64,000 nucleotides of DNA from an uncultured Sphingomonadaceae bacterium (GTDB taxonomy: Bacteria; Pseudomonadota; Alphaproteobacteria; Sphingomonadales; Sphingomonadaceae), in assembly GCA_947496865.1 (NCBI GenBank), contig CANMEE010000003.1, positions 1 to 64,000 of the forward strand, written 5' to 3'. Made by a program: the position numbers and the translations under genes. The notes beneath the pieces were generated by a model, which was not told the origin of the DNA, made no database searches, and was given only the letters and a program-made list of their open reading frames with translations. This document shows positions 1 through 8,176 of this stretch, piece after piece. Positions within the stretch are counted from its first letter, which is position 1. Every line of letters starts with the position of its first letter.

Positions 1-106
1 ACGTCACTACGATGATACCAAAACACTGCCATGCTACATAACTAACATCTGTCTATCGATCGCTGACGGGGAACATGGTTTTTCTGCATATATGTAAAAG
101 CTGCAT

Positions 107-361
107 ATGGACTTCCATGCCAAGTCGAGCATGGGTTGGGACATGGCAGATACAGACGATGAAATTGATCCGATCAAGGTGCGAACTGGATTGTTTGCGC
201 TTATCACTGCACGGTTAGAAGATGCCCATGAAATCGCTGTAAAGGGGCAGGTCGCCAAGATCAGTAATCAAGATATTGGCGATTTGATCGTTGATCTGCG
301 TTCGATGCTCGATGAAACTAATATTCACATTGATGCGATCGATTTGTTGCGTGACCCCTAG
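107..361 (+). CDS. Small acidic hypothetical protein (84 aa)
   Basis: I do not recognise this protein. It is short, rich in Asp, Glu and Ile, has no signal peptide or membrane segment, and looks helical and soluble. The ATG at 107 lacks a clear Shine-Dalgarno sequence; an in-frame ATG at 143 (protein beginning MADTDDEID) fits the acidic composition as well and may be the real start. It stands alone, converging on csoR with a degenerate REP-like palindrome between them. Its sequence is protein-like across the full length, but coding status rests only on the open frame. Confidence 0.5.
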   Translation: MDFHAKSSMGWDMADTDDEIDPIKVRTGLFALITARLEDAHEIAVKGQVAKISNQDIGDLIVDLRSMLDETNIHIDAIDLLRDP

Positions 362-448
362 CGGCAGTTTGCCGACCGCCGGCTTACCACACAGTTGCAG
401 TCACTTTTCCTCGGGTCTGGAATTGGGCCGATATCGGTCTGTCTGATT

Positions 449-480
449 CTGACTGCTTTGGCCGCAACAGTGGACATTAA
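449..480. repeat. Degenerate REP-like palindrome (copy 0)
   Basis: The stretch keeps the TGCTTT half and the GTGGACATTA right half of the palindrome seen more cleanly at 4785, 8028, 10289 and 10806, with several mismatches. It lies between the convergent ends of the 84-aa gene and csoR, where it could act in 3' end formation. It would not be called without the better copies. Confidence 0.4.
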
Positions 481-481
481 G

Positions 482-757
482 CTATCGCTTCACCTTTCCG
501 AACAGCTCCACAAGCTCATCAAACTTCTCTTTCTGCTCGGTCTCATCCCCAGATGATATGGCTTCAGCAACGCAGCAAGCGGCATGATCCTTGAGTATTT
601 GATCTTCGACTTTGGATAGCGCAGATTTCACTGCCTGCATCTGCGTCAGGATATCCATACAATAGCGGTCTTCCTCAACCATGCTGGCAATGCCGCGCAC
701 CTGTCCCTCTATACGTTTGAGACGGTTAAGCTTATCCTTGTGGGTTGCCGATGGCAT
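482..757 (-). CDS. csoR: CsoR-family copper-sensing repressor
   Basis: A 91-aa all-helical metal-sensing repressor of the CsoR/RcnR family (DUF156). Cys33, His58 and Cys62 show the C-x24-H-x3-C spacing of the Cu(I) ligands Cys36/His61/Cys65 of Mycobacterium CsoR. The N-terminal KLNRLKRIEGQVRGI helix is the family signature for DNA binding. In this family Cu(I) binding releases the repressor from DNA. The gene is divergent from copA, and a near-perfect dyad with a GC-rich CCC/GGG core in the gap (775-795) is the likely operator, so CsoR probably controls both itself and the copABlike operon. The neighbours make copper the likely inducer rather than nickel or formaldehyde. Confidence 0.9.
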   Translation of the reverse strand: MPSATHKDKLNRLKRIEGQVRGIASMVEEDRYCMDILTQMQAVKSALSKVEDQILKDHAACCVAEAISSGDETEQKEKFDELVELFGKVKR

Positions 758-774
758 AAATCACCTTTCTATTG

Positions 775-795
775 ATATACCCTATAGGGGTATAT
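775..795. promoter_or_regulatory. Putative CsoR operator
   Basis: Inverted repeat with perfect 8-bp arms ATATACCC and GGGTATAT around a 5-bp centre. CsoR-type operators are dyads with C and G tracts and an AT-rich flank, and this one lies in the 69-bp gap between the divergent csoR and copA starts. Binding here could block both promoters. The assignment rests on sequence shape and position only. Confidence 0.7.
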
Positions 796-826
796 ATACT
801 CCCTTATCACAGGAGTATCAATATCC

Positions 827-2680
827 ATGACCAAAGCGTTCAACAATAGTCTTGCTGACCCAAGCCGCCGGACCTTTGTTCGAAGTCTGGCAGGCGTCGC
901 CGCGCTTGCATCTTTGCCAATGCCCGCATGGGCGATGGGAAAGATGAGTAAAACGCTGACAAACGGCATGGACGAGGTGTCCGGTCCCAATGTCCATCTT
1001 CATATTGCTGATGGCATGTTTAGCACGGGCAACCGTACAGGGCATGGCATTGGTTTGAACGGCACTATCCCCGGACCGCTTATCCGGCTGCGCGAAGGTA
1101 CACGTGCCAACCTGATGGTGCATAACATGCTGGGCGAAGATAGTAGCGTGCATTGGCACGGGCTGCTGCTTCCATTCCAATTTGACGGTGTTCCGGGCTT
1201 GAGCTTTCCTGGCATAAAACCGGGTGGGAACTTCACAGCTAAATTCGATGTGCGGCAATCGGGCACATATTGGTATCACAGCCATTCCGGCTTGCAGGAA
1301 CAGATGGGCCATTATGGTCCGATAATCATTGACCCGGAAGGCAAAGACCCGGTTGAATATTACCGCGAGCATGTGATCCTGCTTTCAGAATTTGCCGATA
1401 TGCATCCGCACCAGATCATGAAGAAACTAAAAGTCGCCGAAGGCTATTTCAGCCAGCAGAAGACCGCGACGTTCGATGATTATGATATGAGCGCAGAAGA
1501 ACGGTTGATGTGGGGCCGAATGCGGATGATGCCGACCGATATAGCCGATGTGTCAGCCCCCACTTATACCTATATGATCAACGGTCACGGCCCGGCAGAT
1601 GGTTTGGAGTTACCTTTTGAGCCGGGCGAGCGGGTGCGGCTGCGTTTCATTAACGGAAGCGCGATGACATTTTTCAATATCCGTATTCCCGGCCTTCCTA
1701 TGACGGTCGTGCAGGCCGATGGTCAAAATGTGCAGCCCACCGAAGTTGATGAGTTTCAAATTGGTATAGCTGAAACCTATGATGTGATTGTCACGCCAAA
1801 GGCTGGCACATTTGCACTGGCAGCAGAAAGCATGGATCGTTCCGGCATGGCGCAAGCTGCGCTCACCTCCGAGTCTGGCAGGCGAGCGAGTTTCCCTGAA
1901 CTGCGAGACCCGCGGCTGCTCTCTATGGTTGATATGGGGCATGGCGGTATGACCGAAGGCGGACATGATGGGCATGGCGGCGGCGGTCATTCGGGACATG
2001 GCAGCATGGCCAATGGGAAAATGGATCACAGCCAGATGGATCATTCCAAGATGAACCATGGTGCTGCCGACAAGCCTAAACCCGCAATGGACCACTCCGA
2101 TCACGATATGGGTGGAATGCGAATGCGTGATACATCGCTGCTGCCTGCCAGCGTGGACGTGAATGCGGGCGTCGATATGATAGCAATGAACCCGCAGGAT
2201 CGGATGGGCTATCCGGGATTGGGTTTAGACAATGTGCCGCACCGGGTTTTGAACTATAAAATGCTCCGGGCACTCAAACCCGACCATAACACCCGTGAAC
2301 CAGACCGTGAGATGGAGCTTCATCTCACCGGCAATATGGAACGTTATATGTGGTCTTTTGATGGCAAGAAATTTAGCGCCGTCAGCGATAGTCCCTTGCG
2401 CTTTGCCTATGACGAAAAAGTCCGGGTGAAGCTGGTCAACGATACGATGATGGCGCACCCTATCCATCTGCACGGTATCTTCTTTGAACTGGTCAATGGC
2501 GCTGGTCATGCGCAGCCCAAAAAACATACGGTCATCGTGCAACCGGGCAGCAGTGCAACTTTTGATGCCACCTTTAATGAGCCGGGCGACTGGGCATTCC
2601 ATTGCCACCTGCTTTATCACATGCATGCGGGCATGATGCAGACCGTCAGCGTCGCCTTTCCCGAAAAGGCAGACCGATGA
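827..2680 (+). CDS. copA: Copper-resistance multicopper oxidase CopA
   Basis: A 617-aa periplasmic multicopper oxidase that in CopA-family systems oxidises or sequesters Cu(I). A twin-arginine signal (RRTF at residues 14-17, then a hydrophobic stretch ending PAWA) sends it folded through Tat. All four copper-site motifs are present: HWHG near 109, HSHSG near 152, HPIHLHG near 544 and HCHLLYHMHAGM near 592. Residues about 370-433 form a Met/His-rich loop with repeated MDHS units, typical of CopA and thought to bind extra copper. The length is normal for the family. The start at 827 follows AGGAG at 811-815 and the putative CsoR operator. The stop overlaps the copB start (ATGA), so the two are translationally coupled. 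Confidence 0.93.
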   Translation: MTKAFNNSLADPSRRTFVRSLAGVAALASLPMPAWAMGKMSKTLTNGMDEVSGPNVHLHIADGMFSTGNRTGHGIGLNGTIPGPLIRLREGTRANLMVHNMLGEDSSVHWHGLLLPFQFDGVPGLSFPGIKPGGNFTAKFDVRQSGTYWYHSHSGLQEQMGHYGPIIIDPEGKDPVEYYREHVILLSEFADMHPHQIMKKLKVAEGYFSQQKTATFDDYDMSAEERLMWGRMRMMPTDIADVSAPTYTYMINGHGPADGLELPFEPGERVRLRFINGSAMTFFNIRIPGLPMTVVQADGQNVQPTEVDEFQIGIAETYDVIVTPKAGTFALAAESMDRSGMAQAALTSESGRRASFPELRDPRLLSMVDMGHGGMTEGGHDGHGGGGHSGHGSMANGKMDHSQMDHSKMNHGAADKPKPAMDHSDHDMGGMRMRDTSLLPASVDVNAGVDMIAMNPQDRMGYPGLGLDNVPHRVLNYKMLRALKPDHNTREPDREMELHLTGNMERYMWSFDGKKFSAVSDSPLRFAYDEKVRVKLVNDTMMAHPIHLHGIFFELVNGAGHAQPKKHTVIVQPGSSATFDATFNEPGDWAFHCHLLYHMHAGMMQTVSVAFPEKADR

Positions 2681-3615
2681 AAAAGAGGCTTCTGATAATA
2701 GCGGCGTTCGCCATGCTCTCCTCACCCGCTTTGGCGCAGATGGATCATAGCCAGATGGACCACAGTAAAATGGACCACGGCAAAATGGATCATGGCAAGA
2801 AAGAGCAGGCCGACGATACCGATCATAGCGATCATGCGGACCATGATATGGGCCCCAAACCCATGCCGCAATCTCCGCAAAATCAATCAGGCCCGCAAGC
2901 CTCTGGTCCTCCCAATGCTGCCGATGCAATTTGGGGTGCAGAAGCCATGCGGGCATCGCGCAAAGCACTCTATAATGAACATGGCAAAATGTCGCTGTTC
3001 TGGTTTCAGGGAGATCGCCTTGAATATCGCGCACGCGAGGGAGAGGATGGCTATCTCTGGGATGTCCAAGGCTATTACGGCAATGACACCGATAAATTCT
3101 GGTTCAAAAGCGAGGGCGAAGGTAGCTTTGGCGAAGAAATAGAACAAGCCGAAGTACAAGCTCTATGGAGCCGTGCAATAGGCCCGTTTTTCGATTTGCA
3201 AGCTGGTGTCAGGCAAGATTTCCATGGAGCCGAACGCACACATTTGGTGTTGGGCGCGCAAGGCGTTGCGCCCTATCATTTGGAAATCGATGTTGCGGGT
3301 TTCGTCTCCAACAAAGGTGATGTGACAGCACGTATTGAAGGCGAATATGATCACCGCCTAACACAAAAAATCATCTTGCAGCCACGCGCTGAAATCAATC
3401 TCTCGGCTCAGGATATCCCCGAACTAGAGATTGGTTCCGGCATTGACAGTATCGAGGCGGGATTACGCCTGCGCTATGACATTACGCCGGAATTTGGCCC
3501 TTACATTGGCATTGAACAGGAATGGAAATTGGCCGGCAGCCGTGACTTTGCCATAGCCGATGGTGAAGACCCCAGCGTCACCAACTATGTCATCGGTGTA
3601 CGTTTCTGGTTCTAG
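2677..3615 (+). CDS. copB: Outer-membrane copper-resistance protein CopB
   Basis: A 312-aa protein with a Sec signal peptide (residues 1-20, ending PALA) followed at once by MDHSQMDHSKMDH-type repeats (about 22-40), a copper-binding Met/His region. The rest matches the CopB family, an outer-membrane barrel of alternating amphipathic strands ending in the aromatic residues RFWF, as barrel proteins usually do. The start at 2677 is chosen over a longer in-frame ATG inside copA because it gives a clean signal peptide and an ATGA overlap with the copA stop. It probably binds copper or limits its permeation at the outer membrane. Its MDHS repeats closely resemble those in CopA. Confidence 0.9.
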   Translation: MKKRLLIIAAFAMLSSPALAQMDHSQMDHSKMDHGKMDHGKKEQADDTDHSDHADHDMGPKPMPQSPQNQSGPQASGPPNAADAIWGAEAMRASRKALYNEHGKMSLFWFQGDRLEYRAREGEDGYLWDVQGYYGNDTDKFWFKSEGEGSFGEEIEQAEVQALWSRAIGPFFDLQAGVRQDFHGAERTHLVLGAQGVAPYHLEIDVAGFVSNKGDVTARIEGEYDHRLTQKIILQPRAEINLSAQDIPELEIGSGIDSIEAGLRLRYDITPEFGPYIGIEQEWKLAGSRDFAIADGEDPSVTNYVIGVRFWF

Positions 3616-3625
3616 GAGGATTGAA

Positions 3626-4087
3626 ATGAGCGAACATACCGCATCCTGCCATGACCATAAAGACGCCAATCCCTTTGTAACCTCTGCCAAGGCAACGCTG
3701 CACTGCCTCTCGGGCTGTGTGATCGGCGAGGTATCAGGTTTGATTATAGCTATGGCGCTTGGGCTTGGCGTTTGGCCCACAATCATACTGGCAACATCGC
3801 TGGCCTATCTATCCGGTTTCACGCTTGGCTTGCTGCCCGTGATGCGTGATCAGGGTAAAACTTTCATGCAAGCGCTCAAGCTTATCTGGATTGGTGAAGT
3901 TATCTCGATTGGCGTGATGGAGTTCGCTATGAACGCGACTGATTATTATATGGGCGGCATGACAGCAGGCAGCTTGCTAGCCCCGCAATTCTGGATTGCC
4001 ATGTTCGTTGCCATTCCGGCTGGATTTATCGCCGCCTGGCCCGTAAATTGGTGGCTACTAAGCCGTGATCCGAAAGCTTGTCACTAA
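3626..4087 (+). CDS. DUF4396 membrane protein in the copper operon
   Basis: A 153-aa membrane protein of the DUF4396 type. A short cytoplasmic N-terminus carries a Cys/His motif (CHDHK, residues 8-12), followed by about four hydrophobic segments and a His-containing tail (KACH). The start at 3626 has a perfect AGGAGG at 3615-3620 that touches the copB stop, so it is the third gene of the copABlike operon. A longer frame beginning inside copB lacks this ribosome binding site. The molecular function is unknown; position and the Cys/His termini suggest a role in copper handling, which is inference. REP-like repeats follow directly. Confidence 0.8.
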   Translation: MSEHTASCHDHKDANPFVTSAKATLHCLSGCVIGEVSGLIIAMALGLGVWPTIILATSLAYLSGFTLGLLPVMRDQGKTFMQALKLIWIGEVISIGVMEFAMNATDYYMGGMTAGSLLAPQFWIAMFVAIPAGFIAAWPVNWWLLSRDPKACH

Positions 4088-4090
4088 AAA

Positions 4091-4233
4091 GCTAATGTCC
4101 GCTGTTGGGATAAAGAGGAAACGACTGGAACGGCCGATATTGGGGCGCAAAGCGGACAATAGAAGTTTGGTTGATAATTTACCTTATGTGAAAGGGCAGG
4201 GCAGGAGTCCGCAATATCCCGAAAGCGGACACT
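4091..4233. repeat. REP-like palindromes (copy 1, two units)
   Basis: Unit A spans 4091-4162 with TGTCCGC on the left and GCAAAGCGGACA on the right, around an unusually long centre. Unit B spans about 4206-4233, with GTCCGC and GCGGAC arms and the ATCCCGAAAGCGGACA right half seen in other copies. They fill the gap between the convergent ends of the DUF4396 and lipoprotein genes. Confidence 0.65.
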
Positions 4234-4255
4234 AGATACGAAGCTAGCGAATTCC

Positions 4256-4717
4256 TCATCCGTTGCATTTTGGCTGCGTAATTTTCGCGTCTTCTTTCAG
4301 AAATGAAAATTGAATTACGGAACAACCGCCGTCGTCAGCGATTGGCAGGTTATCGTGATCTTCAAGCCAATAACGATTGCCAGCCTTTTGAGAGAAGATT
4401 TTTTTATAGTCGAGCAAACAATTGGGGTATCTATCTTTGCGATCTGCGCAATAGTCTTCGATTTCACCCTTAAAACGCTGATAGTCGGTTTCGGAAAGGC
4501 TTGGAAGCGTGTAGAGAATTTCGACATCCCCATTGCTGTTGTAAGCATAAAATCTCGCATAATCTTCGAGTTTAAATTCACTTTTGGATGGAAGAACTAC
4601 CTCGCCTTCAATGACATCCATTAGATCATCATGGGGATTGCTACATCCAATCATGAAGATGATTGGAATGAGAGCAAGAATATGCCTTAGACAATAATTT
4701 ACAGCGCGGTTCTTCAA
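4256..4717 (-). CDS. Hypothetical lipoprotein
   Basis: A 153-aa protein with a lipoprotein signal: a charged start, a hydrophobic run and the lipobox IGC, with Cys25 as the predicted lipidated residue. The mature part is acidic and contains pairs of Cys (CADR..CLLD, GGCSV, PKCNG) that could form periplasmic disulfides. I recognise no domain. By eye the gene is more AT-rich than its neighbours and it is bracketed by REP-like palindromes on both sides, which suggests an acquired single gene. No operon partner is evident. Confidence 0.65.
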   Translation of the reverse strand: MKNRAVNYCLRHILALIPIIFMIGCSNPHDDLMDVIEGEVVLPSKSEFKLEDYARFYAYNSNGDVEILYTLPSLSETDYQRFKGEIEDYCADRKDRYPNCLLDYKKIFSQKAGNRYWLEDHDNLPIADDGGCSVIQFSFLKEDAKITQPKCNG

Positions 4718-4750
4718 GGCAAACTCCCAATTTTTATCAGGCTACCTGCA

Positions 4751-4774
4751 TTGCAAATTTCTATCAATTTGCAA
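4751..4774. repeat. Inverted repeat upstream of the lipoprotein gene
   Basis: Perfect 9-bp arms TTGCAAATT and AATTTGCAA separated by 6 bp, 33 bp before the leftward lipoprotein start. It could be a repressor operator or part of the 5' leader. It is unrelated in sequence to the nearby REP-like elements. Confidence 0.45.
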
Positions 4775-4784
4775 TTCTTGTTGG

Positions 4785-4815
4785 TGTCCGCTTTTGCGCC
4801 CATAGTGGACATTAG
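4785..4815. repeat. REP-like palindrome (copy 2)
   Basis: Left arm TGTCCGCTTT, centre TGCGCCC, right arm with two mismatches ending GTGGACATTAGC. It lies between two leftward genes, just downstream of the TAP-like hydrolase stop. Only unit A is seen; no paired unit B follows. Confidence 0.7.
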
Positions 4816-4862
4816 CCCAGCAACTGCTTTATCCAGAAAAAGAACGTTTTCACTGTACAGAC

Positions 4863-6344
4863 TCATCGCTGCTGGAGAAGGCGGTTTCCAGCGGTCATCA
4901 AGTCGGGCAGTTCTGATATTATGACCCTGCCATCGACATTTTTGCCGCGCATAAATTCCTGAATTGTCAGGGTCACCTCTGGCGGTGACATGAACAGATT
5001 GTGCCCGGCATCCTTTACAGTCACCAGCTGCCGGTTCGCAAATCCCCGAACAGCTTCATGCTGGCTTTCAATATACGTCCGCCCATCTAGTGTCCCGCTG
5101 AGCAATAATAGGGGGATATCCGATACCGGCTGCTTTCGAAAATCTTCTCCGAGGACCAATGTGGGTTTGACGTCCTCCAACTCCATCGGCTGGTTGAGAT
5201 AGGTGGCCAGTAAGGAGGTGCGCGCTTGCCTCCTAATCAGGGTACGTCGGTCCACGCCTGTTCCTGATGCAATGTCCATCAGCACCGACATCGGCCAAAA
5301 GGCAATCTGATCATCACGACCCAGCATTCTAGGTGCTATTTTCTTCAAAAGCTCATATTCGCCTTGATCCGCCTCGCGATAGAGCTGCAGCAACAAGCTC
5401 AGCGGCATGGGATCGGAAATCAATCCGGAGGCTGCACTCTGCATATCCCGTCTCTGCCACAAATATTTTCGTTCTACGCCTTCTCTATCCAGATACTGAA
5501 TCATGACCGGAGCCTGTTCGAGCTTGGTATGGACCCGGCGCATCAGCGCCTTGATATCCGGTATTTCGGTCTTCGCCTTAGGCTGCCGGTCAATTGCCTG
5601 CTGTACACGGTCAAAATATCGATCAGTACGAGCCGGGAGCTTTATGGTTTGATCGAGACCTTCGGCGCTGGCGATGACGATCTTGTCGATTTCACCTCCC
5701 ATCTGCTTGGCCGCCGCCAGGGCAAGATGCGATCCGTAAGATATGCCCCAGAGTGTAAGTTGTGATGCGCCAAGATGCTGGCGTAGATCCTGCAGATCAG
5801 CAACATTTTCGACCGTGTTATATCCCCTTACATCGATTCCTTTACCGATCCAGAATGCAAGACATTCCCTCAACGCCTCAACCTGCCTTTTCCGGTAATC
5901 CTCGTCCGAAACAAGGACTGTTCCGCCAGATGTCTGAGAAGAACTGCATTTGGGCATGTCAGTCGAAGCGCCGGTTCCTCGCTGATCTAACGCAATGACA
6001 TCGCCAAATTCCCGCATCGCCATGAACAAGGCAAAGCGACGAACGCGGGCTGTCCGGATACCAGATCCACCAGGACCGCCGGCAAGATATATGATTGGAG
6101 AGCCCGGCTTATTCCCAGTCGCTGGAAACCGGACATAGCGTATGGTCAAAGTCCGGCTATCTGGATTGGCTCGGTTCTCCGGAACCGTGAAATGCCCCTC
6201 AAATGCATCGGTCGTTTCCCCTGATGCAGCTTTGAAAATAATCGCCTTTTCCTGTTCAGCCAGATTGCCTGATCCAGAATCTGCAGCCACGGGTGCGGGC
6301 AAGAATAACAGAAGCATGGGAAAATATAATGCAGTCAACTTCAT
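4863..6344 (-). CDS. Secreted alpha/beta hydrolase, TAP-like peptidase family
   Basis: A 493-aa exported alpha/beta hydrolase resembling tripeptidyl-aminopeptidase/prolyl-aminopeptidase proteins. It has a Sec signal peptide ending PVAAD, an oxyanion motif GGPGGSG, the nucleophile elbow WGISYGSH near residue 200, and the C-terminal TAP-like half with LLSGTLDGRT (acid) and DAGHN (catalytic His). The start at 6344 gives the signal peptide; a longer frame to 6410 adds 22 residues unlike a leader. It probably removes short N-terminal peptides in the periplasm; the substrate is unknown. It is divergent from the LytTR membrane regulator, with starts 138 bp apart, suggesting possible co-regulation. 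Confidence 0.8.
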   Translation of the reverse strand: MKLTALYFPMLLLFLPAPVAADSGSGNLAEQEKAIIFKAASGETTDAFEGHFTVPENRANPDSRTLTIRYVRFPATGNKPGSPIIYLAGGPGGSGIRTARVRRFALFMAMREFGDVIALDQRGTGASTDMPKCSSSQTSGGTVLVSDEDYRKRQVEALRECLAFWIGKGIDVRGYNTVENVADLQDLRQHLGASQLTLWGISYGSHLALAAAKQMGGEIDKIVIASAEGLDQTIKLPARTDRYFDRVQQAIDRQPKAKTEIPDIKALMRRVHTKLEQAPVMIQYLDREGVERKYLWQRRDMQSAASGLISDPMPLSLLLQLYREADQGEYELLKKIAPRMLGRDDQIAFWPMSVLMDIASGTGVDRRTLIRRQARTSLLATYLNQPMELEDVKPTLVLGEDFRKQPVSDIPLLLLSGTLDGRTYIESQHEAVRGFANRQLVTVKDAGHNLFMSPPEVTLTIQEFMRGKNVDGRVIISELPDLMTAGNRLLQQR

Positions 6345-6482
6345 TTGAACGGCCTCTATCGTGATTTGATGATCCGATATTAGGCCACAAAGCGCACCGG
6401 TCCGGGCCAATCAAACCCAACGGTAGTGTATTTCTGTCGAACGGTCGTTCCCGGTAGCATCAATAGCTTCTATGGCAACTAA

Positions 6483-7994
6483 ATGTCCAAGCGTGTGATC
6501 AAATCGGCTTTTTGCTTCTTATACTTGACGCTGGCGGTCTTCAGTCCAGCGATGGCGGTCACATGGATTGATCGAGACGAAGTGATAATCTGTCCAGCTT
6601 CCAGTGCTGATCCCCTGCAGATACCGGACTTTTCCTCACCCGGCTGCAACGCGGCCACAGCATCTGCGATTGATCCGCAAGGAAAGCTAATCTGGGTGAA
6701 GACAAATCTTACGCTCAGTGAAACTTCCGGTCCTGTCGGCGAGCCTTTGGCCTTGTTCGTGTCCGGTAAGATGGCCAGTATTTTTTACCTAAATGGGAAG
6801 TTGGTAGGTCAGAACGGGCAACCGGGAATGGACGCAGCGACCGAACAACCGGGCTTGATGGACGCAACACTCTACCCTCCCCAAGACAGCTACAGAGAAG
6901 GCTCCAACTCTGTCGTGTTTCTGGCTTCTGCCCATCATGGTATCATCAATCTGGCAAGTCCTATTCACATGATTGCTGTCGGTCCGGCGGGGAATGCTTC
7001 TGACCAGCTATTGCGTCATTACTGGCCCTCGATAATTACGCTAGGTCTGTTCATTCTTGGCGCCATTTACTTCGGAATTACCGGAATCATGAGGCTATCA
7101 AGGAAGAAGTCCTTGCTGCTGAGCCTGATATGCACCTTTGCAGCGCTACAGCTCTTTTCAGAAATCTTAAGGGGCTTGATAGCTTATTCCTATCCGGTGC
7201 ATGATTGGCGATTGCTCGCCATTACGGTGTTCTCGGCCGGTTTCGGATTGACCGTGGCGTTCCATGTTTTTTCAACATTCATGCAAAAGGGCATCCTGTT
7301 GCCGATGATTGGTGTTACGGGGGCGAGCGCGCTCGCGGCCTTTTTTATGCCGGGATTTGATGACAAGACTTTATCAGCGATGCTGTTGCCATTGGCAGCC
7401 AGTCTAATTGTCACTGGATATGCACGCTATAAACGCCAGCGGCGGGCGTTCGGATATTTTTGTGCATTGTTGGTGTTTGTTGCTGCAATCGCTCTGTTTC
7501 CATACCTTTTTCTCGATACCATCTTCTTTTACCTCGTGGCCTCTCTTTTGTTGTTTCTTTTTGTTGAACAGGCCTTTGCCTATGCAAGAGAAGTGGATGA
7601 ACGCAGAATAGAAGAAGCGCGTGGAAATAGACTGGAATTGGCTTTGGAACAGGCCAGGGAACGGGAAGAAGCAACCGAAATCAGCGTAAAAAGTGCAGGT
7701 CGGATGGAGCGTGTTTCTGCAGATCAGATTAAATATTGCAAGGGTGCGAGCGGTTACACGGAAATTGTGCTGATCGATGGACGCGAGATTCTGCACGCAG
7801 TCACGCTTTCTGAAATGGAGGAACTCCTACCCACGATTTTCATTCGCGTGCACCGCTCCTATCTCGTCAACACCAATTTCGTTCAATCTTTGAACCGTGA
7901 TGTTACTGGAACTGGGCGACTGACCCTTGTCGATGGCTCCCAATTATCAGTAAGCCGCAGAACCATGCCAGCCGTGCGCAAAGCACTGGGTTGA
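6483..7994 (+). CDS. Membrane-bound LytTR-domain transcription regulator
   Basis: A 503-aa one-piece membrane regulator. It begins with a signal/anchor (to about residue 25), then a roughly 155-residue periplasmic sensory domain with a beta-sandwich look, six to eight membrane segments (about 185-370, resembling 7TM sensor modules), a charged coiled-coil linker (EVDERRIEEARGN, about 375-400) and a C-terminal LytTR DNA-binding domain (about 405-503; IKYCKGASGYTEI, HRSYLVN, LSVSRR). LytTR domains bind direct repeats in promoters. With no separate kinase, the sensor probably signals through the coiled coil directly. Its target may be the divergent hydrolase and itself. REP-like repeats follow the stop. 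Confidence 0.85.
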   Translation: MSKRVIKSAFCFLYLTLAVFSPAMAVTWIDRDEVIICPASSADPLQIPDFSSPGCNAATASAIDPQGKLIWVKTNLTLSETSGPVGEPLALFVSGKMASIFYLNGKLVGQNGQPGMDAATEQPGLMDATLYPPQDSYREGSNSVVFLASAHHGIINLASPIHMIAVGPAGNASDQLLRHYWPSIITLGLFILGAIYFGITGIMRLSRKKSLLLSLICTFAALQLFSEILRGLIAYSYPVHDWRLLAITVFSAGFGLTVAFHVFSTFMQKGILLPMIGVTGASALAAFFMPGFDDKTLSAMLLPLAASLIVTGYARYKRQRRAFGYFCALLVFVAAIALFPYLFLDTIFFYLVASLLLFLFVEQAFAYAREVDERRIEEARGNRLELALEQAREREEATEISVKSAGRMERVSADQIKYCKGASGYTEIVLIDGREILHAVTLSEMEELLPTIFIRVHRSYLVNTNFVQSLNRDVTGTGRLTLVDGSQLSVSRRTMPAVRKALG

Positions 7995-8027
7995 CCTGGT
8001 CGCGGCAAGAACAAAAGAGACTACAAT

Positions 8028-8089
8028 GTCCGCTTTTGCGCCCAAAGCGGACACTAGCGTTGTGACTGCTAAATCCCGAAAGCGGACAC
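8028..8089. repeat. REP-like element (copy 3, complete A+B pair)
   Basis: The clearest copy. Unit A has perfect 10-bp arms TGTCCGCTTT (8028-8037) and AAAGCGGACA (8045-8054) around TGCGCCC. After CTAGCGTT comes unit B, ending ATCCCGAAAGCGGACA at 8089. The composite is 62 bp, the same length as the copy at 10289. It lies between convergent genes (LytTR regulator and M1 peptidase), a usual REP location. Confidence 0.85.
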
Positions 8090-8176
8090 TTGGGCATGAA
8101 TTCACCCTATCGCGGCTTGCGCGTTTTACGACAAAGTACGTTCAGTCTGACAAGACCAATCGGATACAGGTTGCAG

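Noticed and set aside
2010..2080. Short tandem repeats that might suggest a CRISPR-like array or minisatellite
   Set aside because: They encode the in-frame MDHS repeats of CopA; units are 12-15 bp, without spacers, and reading frame is kept.
1610..2104. Long antisense open frame inside copA
   Set aside because: It lies opposite the Met/His-rich repeats of copA, whose low-complexity codons keep stops out of the other strand. The product has no family features and no ribosome binding site.
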